A program made the position numbers and the translations under genes. A DNA stretch of 64,000 nucleotides, from the NCBI RefSeq assembly GCF_001311135.1, contig NZ_BBAG01000010.1, positions 1-64,000 of the forward strand. The letters run 5' to 3'. Below are positions 36,716 through 47,385 of this stretch, piece after piece (the stretch's first letter is position 1; every line of letters starts with the position of its first letter). Source of the DNA: Secundilactobacillus paracollinoides DSM 15502 = JCM 11969 (GTDB taxonomy: Bacteria > Bacillota > Bacilli > Lactobacillales > Lactobacillaceae). Under the pieces are notes generated by a model that made no database searches, was not told the DNA's origin, and saw only the letters and a list, made by a program, of their open reading frames with translations.

Positions 36716-36733
36716 TTGAAGACAGTAGAAAGC

Positions 36734-36856
36734 CAGAGCGTGGAAGAAGGCGGTTAAGGGGCAGAATGTAACGGACTCTGGCAGAAAATCCCGGGTTTGG
36801 ATTTTTGCCAGAGTCCGTTACATGGCCGCCCCTTGCCTTCTGGAACGCGTTTCAGC
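36734..36856 (+). repeat. Palindromic intergenic element, copy G
   Basis: It lies in tandem with copy F after an 18-bp spacer. The outer arms match copy F (AGCGTGGAAGAAGGCGG), but the inner stem is GTAACGGACTCTGGCA with TGCCAGAGTCCGTTAC, so the core differs while pairing is kept. Confidence 0.85.
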
Positions 36857-37106
36857 TTGAGGACAGTAGAAGACAGTAGCTTCTACCACTCTGTGACGTT
36901 AACCCACCCACTAAATTCGTGGATGTAAAAACAACAGCGCAGACGAACCTCAAAAGCTTTCCCAACCATAGCGCAGTAACCGCGTCAACTCTATCGCGCT
37001 ATCGTGGAAAAAGGTAGACATCAAAACACATTCAACACTGTCGAACGTCGCAAATTGTAATTATCACATCCATAAGCATCACATATATCATTGCGTTGCA
37101 TAATAG

Positions 37107-37156
37107 AAAAGACAGTTTCTTATTCAGTGAAGGCTGAATTGGGAACTGTCTTTTTT
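37107..37156. terminator. Terminator-like hairpin
   Basis: AAAAGACAGTT pairs with AACTGTCTTTT with an inner TTCAG/CTGAA helix and flanking T run. No gene is adjacent; 36857-37106 shows no ORF. Confidence 0.65.
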
Positions 37157-37258
37157 GGGGTTTACAGATATTGATTGTATGGGTGAGATTTCTAATGTTA
37201 CGTTGTTGGTTTATTAACGTCGGCGTAACCGAGTAACTCATTATCTGTTTGCTAGAGG

Positions 37259-37372
37259 CCCTCTTTACACTTGTTCCTCGCTGTCCTCGAGACTAAATCG
37301 GCTACAAGAGGCAGGGGGCTACTGCACAAGGGACTTCGGCCAAAAAAAGGCAGGGCCGGCCTTTTTCCTTAC
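37259..37372 (-). repeat. Palindromic element, copy H (truncated)
   Basis: The first about 75 bp are nearly identical to copy I. The inner hairpin is eroded (CTTCGGCCAAAAAAAGGC..GGCCTTTTT), and the distal arm is missing. Confidence 0.6.
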
Positions 37373-37381
37373 TCTTCTAAA

Positions 37382-37540
37382 AGCCCTCTTTATACTTGTT
37401 CCTCGCTGTCCTCGAGACTAAATCGGCTACAAGAGGCAGGGGGCTACTGTGTAAGGGAGTCTGGTCTAAAAGGCAGACCCGACCTTTTAGACCAGACTCC
37501 CTTACACTCCGCCCCCTAAGCGCCTCTTTCCGCACTCTTC
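37382..37540 (-). repeat. Palindromic element, copy I
   Basis: The inner stem GTAAGGGAGTCTGGTCTAAA pairs with TTTAGACCAGACTCCCTTAC. The outer arm AGAGGCAGGGGGC pairs with GCCCCCTAAGCGCCTCT. It ends CCGCACTCTTCG. The element lies in direct tandem with copy H. Confidence 0.75.
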
Positions 37541-37699
37541 GAAAAAAAAAGCCCTCCACCCGGGTAGCAACCCCGGGGGCGGACTCTCAAACGGTTGGCG
37601 GATAATCGGGCCGCCAGTGATTCATTGCACCACTATTGCTAGTGGTTGCTTATATTATATAACGGGTTGGGGCTGACGCAAAGGAAACTGCTTAGTGCC

Positions 37700-37837
37700 C
37701 TACCTGCCGATCAGATGTGTCATGTCACTCACGAGCAATTGTCTCACTGGCAGGTCAAGACCCGCTAGATAGACACTCAAGAAAATGGCCAACAAGGCCG
37801 CTACTGCAACTAACGCCCACATGGTTTTCACTAACAT
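37700..37837 (-). CDS. Small single-pass membrane protein (45 aa)
   Basis: ATG 37837 follows AAAGGTG at a good distance. The product LVKTMWALVAVAALLAIFLS, then VYLAGLDLPVRQLLVSDM, ends HLIGR. It has one N-terminal membrane helix and an amphipathic tail. It starts 29 bp after the stop of the 84-residue gene and is probably co-transcribed with it. No family is recognised. Small toxin-like or regulatory peptides can look like this, but nothing proves it. Confidence 0.5.
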   Translation of the reverse strand: MLVKTMWALVAVAALLAIFLSVYLAGLDLPVRQLLVSDMTHLIGR

Positions 37838-37866
37838 CTGACCGACACCTTTCTCTTATCCGCTGA

Positions 37867-38121
37867 TCAGGCAGGATCCGGGTCGACGTACCAGCCGTTA
37901 TCTAACAGCTGGTGGTAGTGGCGCCCGACCGGCACCCATAGTTTTGCCTTTAGAATGGACTTGCACTCGTCCCAAAATAGGACGTCGTTGCGTTCATCCA
38001 GTGACAGATTCAACTTGATGTATTCCCCCTCTTCGGTTTGCGCGATGATGAAGGGGTAAAAGATTTTAACAAGCTGTGCTGCGATAATGTTTTTAATGGT
38101 TGTGTTTTGATCGATTAACAT
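37867..38121 (-). CDS. Hypothetical protein (84 aa)
   Basis: The start is ATG 38121, eight bases after AAGGAG; the longer frame to 38154 has no site. It reads LIDQNTTIKNIIAAQLVKIF, then YPFIIAQTEEGEYIKLNLSL, DERNDVLFWDECKSILKAKL and GRHYHQLLDNGWYVDPDPA. It is soluble and mixed alpha/beta. The family is not recognised. It precedes the small membrane protein. Confidence 0.55.
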   Translation of the reverse strand: MLIDQNTTIKNIIAAQLVKIFYPFIIAQTEEGEYIKLNLSLDERNDVLFWDECKSILKAKLWVPVGRHYHQLLDNGWYVDPDPA

Positions 38122-38215
38122 AGAAATCACTCCTTTTTGAAGTGACTTAATCATATCGAATTCGTGGAGGCGAAAACAGTACCAAAAAAAGAATTTATTC
38201 TGAGTTTTTTTCAGA

Positions 38216-38884
38216 TTACGCAGTGGGCTGCTCAGCCGTGAACTGTTTGTGAGCTAATCGGAACGAGTGGTCACATGCCGCGGCAACGCTGGTTTCATGG
38301 GTCACGATGATGACGCACTTGTTTTCCTCGTGAGCCAGTTTCTGAAAGAGGTCAACAACGTCTTTCGTGTTGGCTTCGTCCAAATTACCAGTCGGTTCGT
38401 CAGCGACAACGAGATCCGCGTCACAGGCCATGGCCCGCGCAATGGCGACTCGTTGCTGCTGCCCACCTGATAGATGGGTGACATTTTGACCCATCTGATC
38501 CTCCGCTAATCCAAGTTTTCCTAGCAGTTGTTTTGCGTAGGCTTTATCACCCTGGTGCTTGGAGTTCGTAATGGCCATGGCGGTCATCACGTTATTGACC
38601 GGTGACATGTAATTAAACAGGTTATACGCCTGGAAAACGATGGAGACGCTGTGTTTTCTGTAATTGGTCAGGCCAATCTTGCGGATGTCCTTGCCATTGA
38701 GCTCGATGCGCCCAGCTTTAGGCGTATCCAGACCAGCGACTAACGAGAGGAAGGTCGTTTTCCCGGATCCGGACTCACCAACGACTGCGTAGGATTGACC
38801 CGCTTCAAAGTTTAAATTAACGTTTGAAAACAGTGCATCATCTGGGTGGCTATACCAATAGCCTAAATCAATAATATCTAACAT
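38216..38884 (-). CDS. ABC transporter ATP-binding protein (MacB/LolD type)
   Basis: The product is 222 residues. Walker A is [18 protein letters not shown], the Q-loop IVFQAYNLF, the signature [17 protein letters not shown], Walker [17 protein letters not shown], and the switch IIVTHETS. The [13 protein letters not shown] and ADEPTGNLD wording is typical of the MacB/LolD/FtsE subgroup that pairs with MacB-type permeases. It follows the permease gene by 17 bp in one operon. The exported substrate may be a peptide or antibiotic. Confidence 0.93.
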   Translation of the reverse strand: MLDIIDLGYWYSHPDDALFSNVNLNFEAGQSYAVVGESGSGKTTFLSLVAGLDTPKAGRIELNGKDIRKIGLTNYRKHSVSIVFQAYNLFNYMSPVNNVMTAMAITNSKHQGDKAYAKQLLGKLGLAEDQMGQNVTHLSGGQQQRVAIARAMACDADLVVADEPTGNLDEANTKDVVDLFQKLAHEENKCVIIVTHETSVAAACDHSFRLAHKQFTAEQPTA

Positions 38885-38901
38885 TTAAACCCTTCCTTTC
38901 A

Positions 38902-40358
38902 TTAATCCAAGAGGATCTTTTTCGGCTGCAATCGTAAAATGTTGCCGGCTGCCAGCATCACTGACAATAGTGTGATCACAAGGCCCATCGCACCGAGTTT
39001 AACAAGTTGCACAGCGGACAATTTCACTTCAAGATTTGTCTTCTTAAGTGAGGCCGAGCGCGCACCCATCATTGATCGGTTACCCATTTGACCACCCATT
39101 CTGCCAGATGGCGCCTGCCCGGTGCCCTTCATCCCGCTCGGTGCTTGTGTCCCTGAGCTAGAACTGGTCGAGAGGCTGGACGTCTGCTGACTCACGAGCT
39201 GATTGCCCAGCTTGTTGCCGATAAACTGTCCGCCGATGCCCGCAATCACGAGGCTGACGAACATGACAATGCCCATTTCAACAAAGAACTGACCAATAAC
39301 CTTGCCGCGTGACTCGCCAAGGGCTAGCAGGACACCAATTTCATGCCGGCGTTCGCGAATCTGCAACATGATGATCAACGCAAGAATAATCGTGCCGGCA
39401 ATCGCAACCAGCCAGACGATCTTGTTGGCAAAGGATTCAACGCTGGCCATCGACGCCTTCACACTCTGGTAACTAGCATCATCCGTGCTCAAACTGTACT
39501 TGCTGGTATTGATAAGTTTCTTCCCGGCGGTCTTCACGCTGCTGACCTTGCTTGGGTTCGACACATTAAATGTCACTGAGTCGGCGGTATTCTTATACTT
39601 AGTACCCTTCACGGTGTTTGCGAACGTGTACGATGTGTAAATGGTATTCGATGGGTCGCTCGCACCAAAGCCCATCGACGTCGAGGCACTGGACTTCGCC
39701 TTGTAGATGCCGACGATCTTCAAGGTGTACGTCTTCTTACTGCTGGTCGTCTTCACCTTGATGGTGTCGCCCGTTTTCAGCCATCTGCCTTAGCGAGTTC
39801 TGACTCGATCACAGTATTATTGGTGCCCGTATCAGCCGTTGTCAGATTGCGACCGGACGTGATCTTATCGGTGCCATCTGAGAAATTGCTGGCCGACGCG
39901 GTGCTGGTTACCCCATCAATGGTGATGTCACCAGTACTCGTTGATGAGCCGAACCCGCGACCGCCCATTTGCGACGAGGCAGTGCTCGTGCTGACCGTAT
40001 CGAAGCCGTCAGCGTTAACGGAGGTCGTTGAGGTGGCGTTGTAACTGGAAACGTTATTGAGCTTCGCAATCTTCTTAGCGTCACTCAATTTGACTGGCGA
40101 AGTCGTCAGTGTCGGTCGACTGCTGGAGCTGGAAGACCGGCTCTCTTGCATCTTCTTAAAAGCGGCGGCGCGATTGGCGGACAGTGTCACGGTTGCCCCG
40201 ACACTTGCCTTGGCTTGCTGGGTCGCCTTATCGGCTGCGCTGTGAATCAGCAGCCCCGCAAACACAAATAACATAATGGCTGACATGACGATCAGCATTA
40301 ACAGGGAGCGCCCTTTTTTGGCGAGCAAACTCAGCCAGGCGCGTTTGAAAAAGTTCAT
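38902..40358 (-). pseudogene. MacB/FtsX-type ABC permease, frameshifted
   Basis: The start is ATG 40358, nine bases after AAGGAG. The frame begins NFFKRAWLSLLAKKGRSLLM with the first membrane segment, then a Ser/Thr-rich extracellular MacB_PCD domain. One C is missing near 39780 (ESELAKADG then LKTGDTIKVKTTSSKK). It ends with three C-terminal membrane helices (IVWLVAIAGTIILALIIML; MGIVMFVSLVIAGIGGQFI; AMGLVITLLSVMLAAGNIL). Between the second and third is a Gly/Met/Ser-rich loop (GTQAPSGMKGTGQAPSGRMG), unusual for the family. Full length is about 485 residues. It forms an operon with the ATPase. The loss in a CC pair may be a sequencing error. Confidence 0.88.
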
Positions 40359-40720
40359 ACTTATGAGCTCCTTTGACATGTTTTTTCGAATCCATAATAG
40401 CTGGTCGTGTGCACCACCCTGAAACTGGATGTGGTACAACTGAACATGTCATTTTTATACGCTGACTGACTTAAAGATAACTTAAAGCAGCGGTTAGGTA
40501 TGGCTGATATATTGGCCGGCCGTGTAAACCTTAAGATGCCGAGTTTGACAAATGACCGGATGCGTAACGATGCGCCCCATTCTGAGTCAGTCGTCTTAAT
40601 TTTGGTTAAATCCCGCGAAAGGTAATTAAGAATACGATAAGCGGTGACTTAAGCTTATTTGTATGTCGCAAATGCTTCTCCAGATTTGAAGTTGTATCGT
40701 ACAACCGCTACGCAAAGCAC
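40359..40720. other. Intergenic region with possible operators
   Basis: Direct repeats TTAAAG at 40471 and 40482 (11-bp period) upstream of the ABC operon look like response-regulator half-sites. A perfect palindrome GTTGTATCGTACAAC lies at 40691-40705. There is no ORF. Confidence 0.35.
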
Positions 40721-40760
40721 AAAAAAAGGATGGCGTCCGAGATGCTACGTCATCTTTTTT
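40721..40760. terminator. Terminator behind TSUP gene
   Basis: AAAAAAGATGACGT and ACGcCATCCTTTTTTT pair on the minus strand. Confidence 0.75.
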
Positions 40761-40766
40761 GAGTAT

Positions 40767-41534
40767 TTATTTGAAGTAGGCTGTGTAAAACAAGTACAGC
40801 CCCAATAACATGGCCGCAATCGAAATCACCGTTCGCGTGAGTTTAACCGGCACATGTCTGACCGCAATCGGTCCCATGTAGCCGCCAATAAACATGCCCA
40901 CCGCTAGCGGAACCGCCAAGAGCCAGTAGACCTTGGTCGTGAACGCATAAATGATCAACGACAATATATTGGTCATAAACGAGGTAAAGTTCTTGATCGC
41001 ATTGCTGACAACAAACGGTGTGGTTAAAGTCACCGTTAAAATGGACAGTAAAAAGATCCCGGCCGCAGCACCAAAATATCCAATGTAGATACCGACCAGA
41101 AAGATGGCGCCATTTTTCAATCCGCGTTTGACTACCCCATCGGGCTGCCGATTCTTGGGTGACACAGTATGTTGACCCGCTACCAGCATGGCCACCCCAG
41201 CGCCGAAGATCATAAACGGCACGACCTTCTCAAAACTGGACGACGGGGCGTATGCCAAAATCAAACACCCAATGATGCCACCAGCCATCGCAACTAGCGC
41301 AACGTGCCACATGATCCGCCGATGACCATGGAGCTCCTTACCTGACGCCATCGTAGACCCTAACCCGGTGAAAATTAACGCCGCGGTATTGGTCACGTTC
41401 GCGCTGACCGGTGGTACACCAATGCTGAGTAGTACTGGATAAGAAATAAGTGAGGCGAGACCCGCAACGGCGCTGATAAAGCCGGCAATCGTTCCCGCAA
41501 TCAGTAAGTAACCTGCAATTAACACTGCATGCAC
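40767..41534 (-). CDS. TSUP family (TauE/SafE) membrane exporter
   Basis: The 255-residue protein has about eight hydrophobic segments. The duplicated TSUP motif is visible as GFISAVAGLASLISYPVLLS, then GVPPVSANVTNTAALI in the first half and GYFGAAAGIFLLSILTVTLT in the second. The family transports sulfite, sulfonates or other organic anions. It starts at ATG 41534 (GAGGAAC upstream) and is monocistronic. The substrate is unknown. Confidence 0.88.
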   Translation of the reverse strand: MHAVLIAGYLLIAGTIAGFISAVAGLASLISYPVLLSIGVPPVSANVTNTAALIFTGLGSTMASGKELHGHRRIMWHVALVAMAGGIIGCLILAYAPSSSFEKVVPFMIFGAGVAMLVAGQHTVSPKNRQPDGVVKRGLKNGAIFLVGIYIGYFGAAAGIFLLSILTVTLTTPFVVSNAIKNFTSFMTNILSLIIYAFTTKVYWLLAVPLAVGMFIGGYMGPIAVRHVPVKLTRTVISIAAMLLGLYLFYTAYFK

Positions 41535-41630
41535 AGTGAGTTCCTCTTTTCTCTATAACTTGTTCTCACATTACAGTATACCTTATCCGCAGCAATGACT
41601 CATTCGATAATCATTAGAATTAAGTAGACG

Positions 41631-41671
41631 AAAAACCACCGCATTATTTTTCATGTGCGATGGTTTTTTTA
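41631..41671. terminator. Terminator behind TetR gene
   Basis: AAAAACCACCGCA pairs with TGCGATGGTTTTTTT around a loop. Confidence 0.75.
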
Positions 41672-41674
41672 TTC

Positions 41675-42352
41675 CTAATCCGTTTCCGCCGCTTCATCCC
41701 GTGCCCCTTCAGGCACCAGACCCTGCAGCAAAAACTCAACGATTTCATTCGTGGTGGTCTCAACATCCAACGGCTTATTGCTCATCACAATATTAGGGAT
41801 CAGGTATCCCAGCAGGACCCCTGAAATCGTCCGGATGATGCGCATGGCATCCCAGTCGACCAGTTCGCCACGTGCTTGGTAGCAGGAGAAGACCTGGTTA
41901 ACGGACGTTTCAATGACCAGGACCAACCGTGATGTCAGACCCTCCAGCATGCTTGGATTCTTCACGATTTCTTGGATGAAGATCCGCATTTCCTGGCGGT
42001 TCTCCATAATGTACTTGATTCGGTCGCGAACGGCGTAACGTAGTAACACGCTAAAATGTTCTTCCGGCTGACCACTGGGATCCTTTAAGAAATCAAAGAT
42101 CACTTGTGGCAGGATATCGTTCACGAAAGGATCCAGCACCGCCTTTAACAGCGCATCCTTGGTCTTAAAGTGCTTGAAGACAGTGCCTTCAGCACAACCG
42201 GCAAGCTTAGCGATGTCTTGGGTACTGGTATTTTCATACCCCTTTTCGGCAAATAAAATTAAACTAGCTTTTAAAACGCTCTGTTGTTTGATGGACAATG
42301 ATGAGTTGTCAATGTTGGCATCAAACAAGGTTTTCACACCTGTGTGGTCCAT
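41675..42352 (-). CDS. TetR/AcrR family regulator of the activase operon
   Basis: The product is 225 residues from ATG 42352 behind GGGGTG. After a 20-residue leader the HTH reads SVLKASLILFAEKGYENTST, then DIAKLAGCAEGTVFKHFKTK, a canonical TetR helix pair. The C-terminal domain (RIFIQEIVKNPSMLEGLTSR) is of the AcrR type. It starts 30 bp behind the stop of the 2-hydroxyacyl-CoA dehydratase activase gene and is the last gene of that operon. A 14-bp perfect palindrome upstream of the activase is a plausible operator, so autoregulation is likely. Confidence 0.88.
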   Translation of the reverse strand: MDHTGVKTLFDANIDNSSLSIKQQSVLKASLILFAEKGYENTSTQDIAKLAGCAEGTVFKHFKTKDALLKAVLDPFVNDILPQVIFDFLKDPSGQPEEHFSVLLRYAVRDRIKYIMENRQEMRIFIQEIVKNPSMLEGLTSRLVLVIETSVNQVFSCYQARGELVDWDAMRIIRTISGVLLGYLIPNIVMSNKPLDVETTTNEIVEFLLQGLVPEGARDEAAETD

Positions 42353-42382
42353 GGTACGCACCCCGATTTTAATTGTGTTCGT

Positions 42383-45300
42383 TTAGGATTGGACAACTGC
42401 AGCAGCCTGACCCTTTGCGGTTGGCGTTGCGTGGGTTTGAGAATCCTGCTGAGCAGCGGCCTTCTTGGCCTGTTCCTCAGCAAGGTTCTTGTTGGCGGTC
42501 GCCATCATCAACCGAATCCGGTTCAGCTGGTTCACAACTGAAGTACCGGGATCGTAGTCAATGGCGGTGATGTTTGAGCCTGGGAACTGGCGCCGCAACT
42601 CTTTGAGCATCCCCTTACCAACGATGTGGTTTGGCAGGCAGCCAAATGGTTGCATACAAATGATGTTTGGCACACCACTCTTCAACAGTTCGATCATTTC
42701 ACCGGTCAGGAACCAGCCTTCACCTGTTTGGTTTCCCAGTGACAGGATCTGGCTCGCATCGTTGGCCACTTTTTCAATAGCTTCAATGCCGTGGAACCGC
42801 TTGGATGCCTTCAAGGCTTTTTGCATTGGCTGTTCAGCCACTTGATGACGTCCAGCGCAAATTTCGCAAACCACTTGGCCTTAATGGATGAGCCCAAATG
42901 CTGATACTTGTAAATTTGGTTGTACAGTGAGTAGTTCATAAAGCCGACAATGTCAGGAACAACAGCTTCGGCACCCTCATTTTCCAAGAGGTGAACCACG
43001 TCGTTATTAGCGATTGGGGAGTACTTCACCAGAATTTCACCAACCAGGCCGACCTTTGGCTTCACAACGTCGCGTTGCGGTACCGTATCAAAGTCCTTTA
43101 CAATCTGGTTGACGTTCTTCTTGAATTCCTTGAAACTCCCCTTTTCGATGGATGGTTGAACCAGCTTAAGCCAGTCTTCGTGCATCTTATCGATCATGCC
43201 CGGTTCCGTTTCGTAAGGCCGCGTGTGATAGGTGACCTGTTCGAATAAATCACCGTACAGGAAGGCAATGGCAACCCGCCGCAACAGTGGCAGCGTGAAC
43301 TTGAAGCCGGAGGTCGATTCGACCCCTTGGTTCCCCAATGACAGCGAAACGACAGGGACTTTTTGGAACCCAGCGTCCTTCAAGGCTTTTCTGATCAGCG
43401 GAATGTAGTTCGTTGCCCGACAACCGCCACCAGTTTGGGTCATCATAACAGCGGTCTTGTTTAGATCATACTTGCCTGATTGCAAGGCTTCGATCATTTG
43501 ACCAATGGAAATGATGGCTGGATAGCAGGCGTCGTTGTTGACAAACTTTTGACCAACATCAACGGACTTGGTATCGTGCATCGGCAGGTTGACCACGTTA
43601 TAACCGGAGGCCTTCAAGGCAACGTCGACCAGCCCGTGTTGGTGAACTGGTGACATCATTGGCAGCAACAGGGTATAGCCTCTTTTTGCATTTCTGGGGT
43701 AAACTCAACTGGCTTGTCATCCTCATGCAGCTTCACTGGCAGGATCTTTCTGGTCTGACGTTCCTTAACGGCGGCCTTCAATGACCGAAGCCGAATGCGA
43801 ACGGCACCCATGTTAGTCCCTTCATCGATCTTCAATGAGGTGTAGAGTCGGTTGTGTTGACTCAAAATTTCTTCAACTTGGTCAGAATCAATGGCGTCGA
43901 TCCCGCAACCAAAGGAGTTCAGTTGAACGAATTCCAATTGCGGCATCTTGGCAACCACCCGAGCGGCCGCAAACAACCGTGAGTGATACATCCACTGGTT
44001 CACGACACGCAGCCCCTTGACGTCACCCAAATGGGCAACAGAGTCTTCAGTCAGGACGTGGAAGCCTTCAGCTGTCATCAGTTGTGAGATTCCGTGGTTC
44101 ACTTGAGGATCCAAGTGATAGGGCCGGCCAGCAAGCACGATGCCGTGTTCGCCAGTGTCGCGTAACATGGCCAGCGTATCTTCACCGCGGTCACGAATTT
44201 GTTGCTTAAAGTGTTCGAGTTCCTTGTAACCTGCGTCCAGAGCGTCGGCAATTTCAGCCTTGCTGATGCCCCAGTCCTTAAACGATTCGTAAAGGTTTTC
44301 AGTCGTGGACTTCTTGTCGGCAAGGTTCAGGTATGGCGAGATCAGGTTGACCTTGCCGCTGGTGATCTCATCGACGTTGTTGCGGATAACGTTTGGATAT
44401 GATTGCACGATCGGGCAGTTAAAGTGGTTGGCTGAATCCTTGTTTTCTTCCATTTCGTACACAACGGCTGGGTAGAAGATCTGCTTGTAGCCGCGGTCGA
44501 TCAGGGCTTGGATGTGGCCGTGCACTTGTTTTGCGGGGTAGCAGACCGTATCACTCGGAATGGTCTCCATCCCTTTTTCGTACTGTTCTTGGGTCCCCTT
44601 GTGCGACAATTCGGCCCGAATCTTTAACTTCCGGAAGAACGTCTGCCACAACGGGTAGTTTTCATACATATTTAGAACACGTGGAATACCGAGTTTACCA
44701 CGAGTGGCGAGCTTGGTCCGCAGTGGCCGGTAGCTGAATAATAGCTTGTACTTTTCAGCGACCAGGTTGACCTTACCGTTATCCTTAGGCATCCGGTAAC
44801 CCAAACCGCGGGCTTCCCCACGTTCACACCGGTTCCCAGTCACGAATTTCCGGCCGTCATTAAAAATGGTAATGGTCAGCGGACAGTTGTTTTCACAGCC
44901 GCCACAGTGCATGTATTCCTTCTTAAAGGACAGGTTGTCCATTTCTTCAGGCTTCAGCAACGTGGTCTCGTCGCCTGTGCTGTAGTTTTCTTCGGCAATT
45001 AAAGCAGCCCCGTACGCGCCCATCAGACCAGCAATGTTTGGTCGAACGACCTGGGTGCCAGCAATTTTTTCGAAGGCCCGCAAAACGGCTTCGTTGTAGA
45101 AGGTCCCACCCTGACAAACGATATGGTGGCCCATGTCTTCCACGCGGCGCATTTTAATGACCTTAAACAGGGCATTCTTGATGATGGAAACCGACAGACC
45201 AGCAGCGATATCACCGATCGTGGCGCCTTCCTTTTGAACCTGCTTGACCTTCGAGTTCATGAAGACGGTACACCGTGAGCCCAAATCAGAGGGGTTCTTG

Positions 45301-46735
45301 CTAGCAAGGCCGCCTGGGCGAAATCACGAATGTTGTACTTCAAGGATGTTGCGAAGGTTTCGAGGAATGACCCGCAACCTGATGAACAAGCCTCGTTCAG
45401 TTTAATGGTTGAGAGCGCGTCGTTTTTAATGGTCATGGCTTTCATGTCCTGACCACCAATATCGAGAATAAAGTCCACTTCTGGATCAAAGTAGTGGGCA
45501 GCGCGGTAATGGGCCACCGTTTCCACTTCACCGACATCGACTTGGAGGGCGTTCTTGATCAAATGCTCGCCGTAACCAGTGACGGCCGTTTTCCCAATCG
45601 TGATTCCCTCGGGCATTTTACTGTCCATGTCACGCAGGATCTGCTTCGTTTTTTCCAGCGGATCACCGTCGTTGCTGTCGTAGTAGGTGTAAAGGAGTTT
45701 GTTGTCATCAGAGATCAGCGCCACCTTAGTGGTCGTTGATCCGGCATCAATACCGAGAAAGGCTGTACCGCGGTATGACTCGAGGTCGCGGGTCTCAACC
45801 TTAGCTTCAGCGTGACGCTTACGAAATTCCTGCAGCTCGTTGTCATCATTGAATAGTGGTTCCAGTGAAGAACTCGGGTGCATCCCGGAGTCGTCACCGT
45901 TTTCCAATTTGTCGATCAGCTCATCCAAGTTCGTTTGTGGTTGGTCCACAGCGTAGAGACAAGCGCCCTTCGCAACGAAGAGTTGGGGGTCTTCTGGGAA
46001 GATGACCTGTTCAGGTTTTAATTTCAACGTATCGATGAACCGCACACGCAGTTGATCCATAAAGTACAGTGGCCCACCTAAGAACGCCACGTTACCCTTG
46101 ATCTTATGCCCAGCAGCTAAGCCGGAGATGGTTTGGTTAACCACGGCTTGGAAAATGCTGGCGGCGATGTCTTCCTTACGGGCACCATCGTTGATCAAGG
46201 GTTGGACGTCGGTCTTAGCGAACACGCCACAGCGGCTGGCAATCGGGTAAATCGTTTCCGAGTTTTTGGCCAATTCGTTTAACCCGTTGGCATCCGTCTT
46301 CAGCAACGTTGCCATCTGGTCGATAAAGGCCCCGGTCCCACCGGCACAGCTCCCGTTCATCCGTTGTTCCAACGAAGCGCCAAAGAACGTGATCTTGGCG
46401 TCTTCACCACCAAGCTCGATGGCGACATTGGTTTCCGGAATCAGGGTTTCGACAGTCTTTGTGCAGGCAATCACTTCCTGCACGAATTTCAGTTCAAGTA
46501 AGTTTGCCAGACCGATCCCACCAGACCCGGTAATCGTAAACGAAATCGGTGTCTGAGAATCAATCTCAGCAATTGCTTCCTTCATAATCTTTTCAGTAGC
46601 GGCCTTCACGTCAGAATAGTGACGTTCGTACCGGGCAAAATGGGTTTTGTGCTGGTCATCCATGATGACTAATTTAACAGTGGTCGATCCCACGTCGATC
46701 CCACCATAGTAATGTTGTGCTGTCATTCGATTCAC
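42383..46735 (-). pseudogene. Giant 2-hydroxyacyl-CoA dehydratase activase-related protein, three frameshifts
   Basis: The intended product is about 1450 residues from ATG 46735. Two BadF/BcrA ASKHA ATPase modules come first: GGIDVGSTTVKLVIMDDQHK with NGSCAGGTGAFIDQMA, then GIDAGSTTTKVALISDDNKL with NEACSSGCGSFLETFA, whose Cys would bind the [4Fe-4S] cluster. A DUF2229-type region with CGGCENNCPLT follows, then a dehydratase-D-like part (TQTGGGCRATNYIPLIRKAL; ICMQPFGCLPNHIVGKGML). Single bases are missing near 45312 (A), 43684 (A) and 42835 (C). Known relatives activate or resemble radical 2-hydroxyacyl-CoA dehydratases by ATP-driven electron transfer. In lactobacilli the long form is common and of unknown role. 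The lesions are probably sequencing errors. Confidence 0.88.
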
Positions 46736-47106
46736 CTCTTAAGTCAAATATCTCATTTGGTTACATCTCAAGCTGTGCCCTGCAATGCTACGGTTCATTC
46801 CAAATCATGCAACGCGATTTCTCCCCCGCGCAGCAACATCACAACCAGCCATTACGTTGTTATCTTTAGCTAGTGTAGTGAGCACTCACTTTGTAGTGTA
46901 ACAGGGATGGTTTGGCTTTGATATAGCATATGAAAACATTCCCTTTATATCAGAATGGTATTCTGATGATATAACAACAGACGTTATATTTCATAACTGA
47001 AATGAGTTGGAATTATCGTTGTAGTGAATATTTCTGGTGAAATAGTGCTGAATTTAGGGTAAATCCGGTAATTATTGGGTGGATTTTCATTGTTTTTGTC
47101 AAGTGA
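46736..47106. other. Intergenic region upstream of activase operon
   Basis: It holds the operator palindrome at 46877-46890 and an AT-rich stretch. There is no ORF. Confidence 0.4.
46877..46890. promoter_or_regulatory. Palindromic operator upstream of activase gene
   Basis: AGTGAGCACTCACT is a perfect 14-bp palindrome about 140 bp before the activase start. The distal gene of the operon is a TetR regulator, the likely ligand. Confidence 0.55.
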
Positions 47107-47155
47107 TTAAAAAAACGACTCGCGCAGAAATTATTTTTGCGCGGGTCGCTCATTT
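47107..47155. terminator. Terminator hairpin
   Basis: AACGACTCGCGCA pairs with TGCGCGGGTCGCT with flanking A and T runs. No gene is adjacent on either side within 250 bp. Confidence 0.65.
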
Positions 47156-47346
47156 TTTGAGATTTATAGGAAGATGATAGTGTAGTGGGTTGTCACTTTA
47201 GTGTAATTGCTAATCGTGGTTTGGTGATTTTTCCTCCCGCTCAAAATGTTATACTTTTTAGTTCTTTCAGAGGTAATATGACCACAATGACTTCATTTCC
47301 GGCATCGAAAGTACTTTGATCAAAATAGTTGCTCATCAGAAGAAAC

Positions 47347-47385
47347 GAAAAAAAGCGTTCTACCCGGTTAAGTAGAGCGCCTTTT
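47347..47385 (-). terminator. Terminator of adhesin 1
   Basis: On the minus strand GGCGCTCTAC pairs with GTAGAACGCT around a loop, followed by TTTTTTT. It lies 18 bp behind the adhesin stop. Confidence 0.75.
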
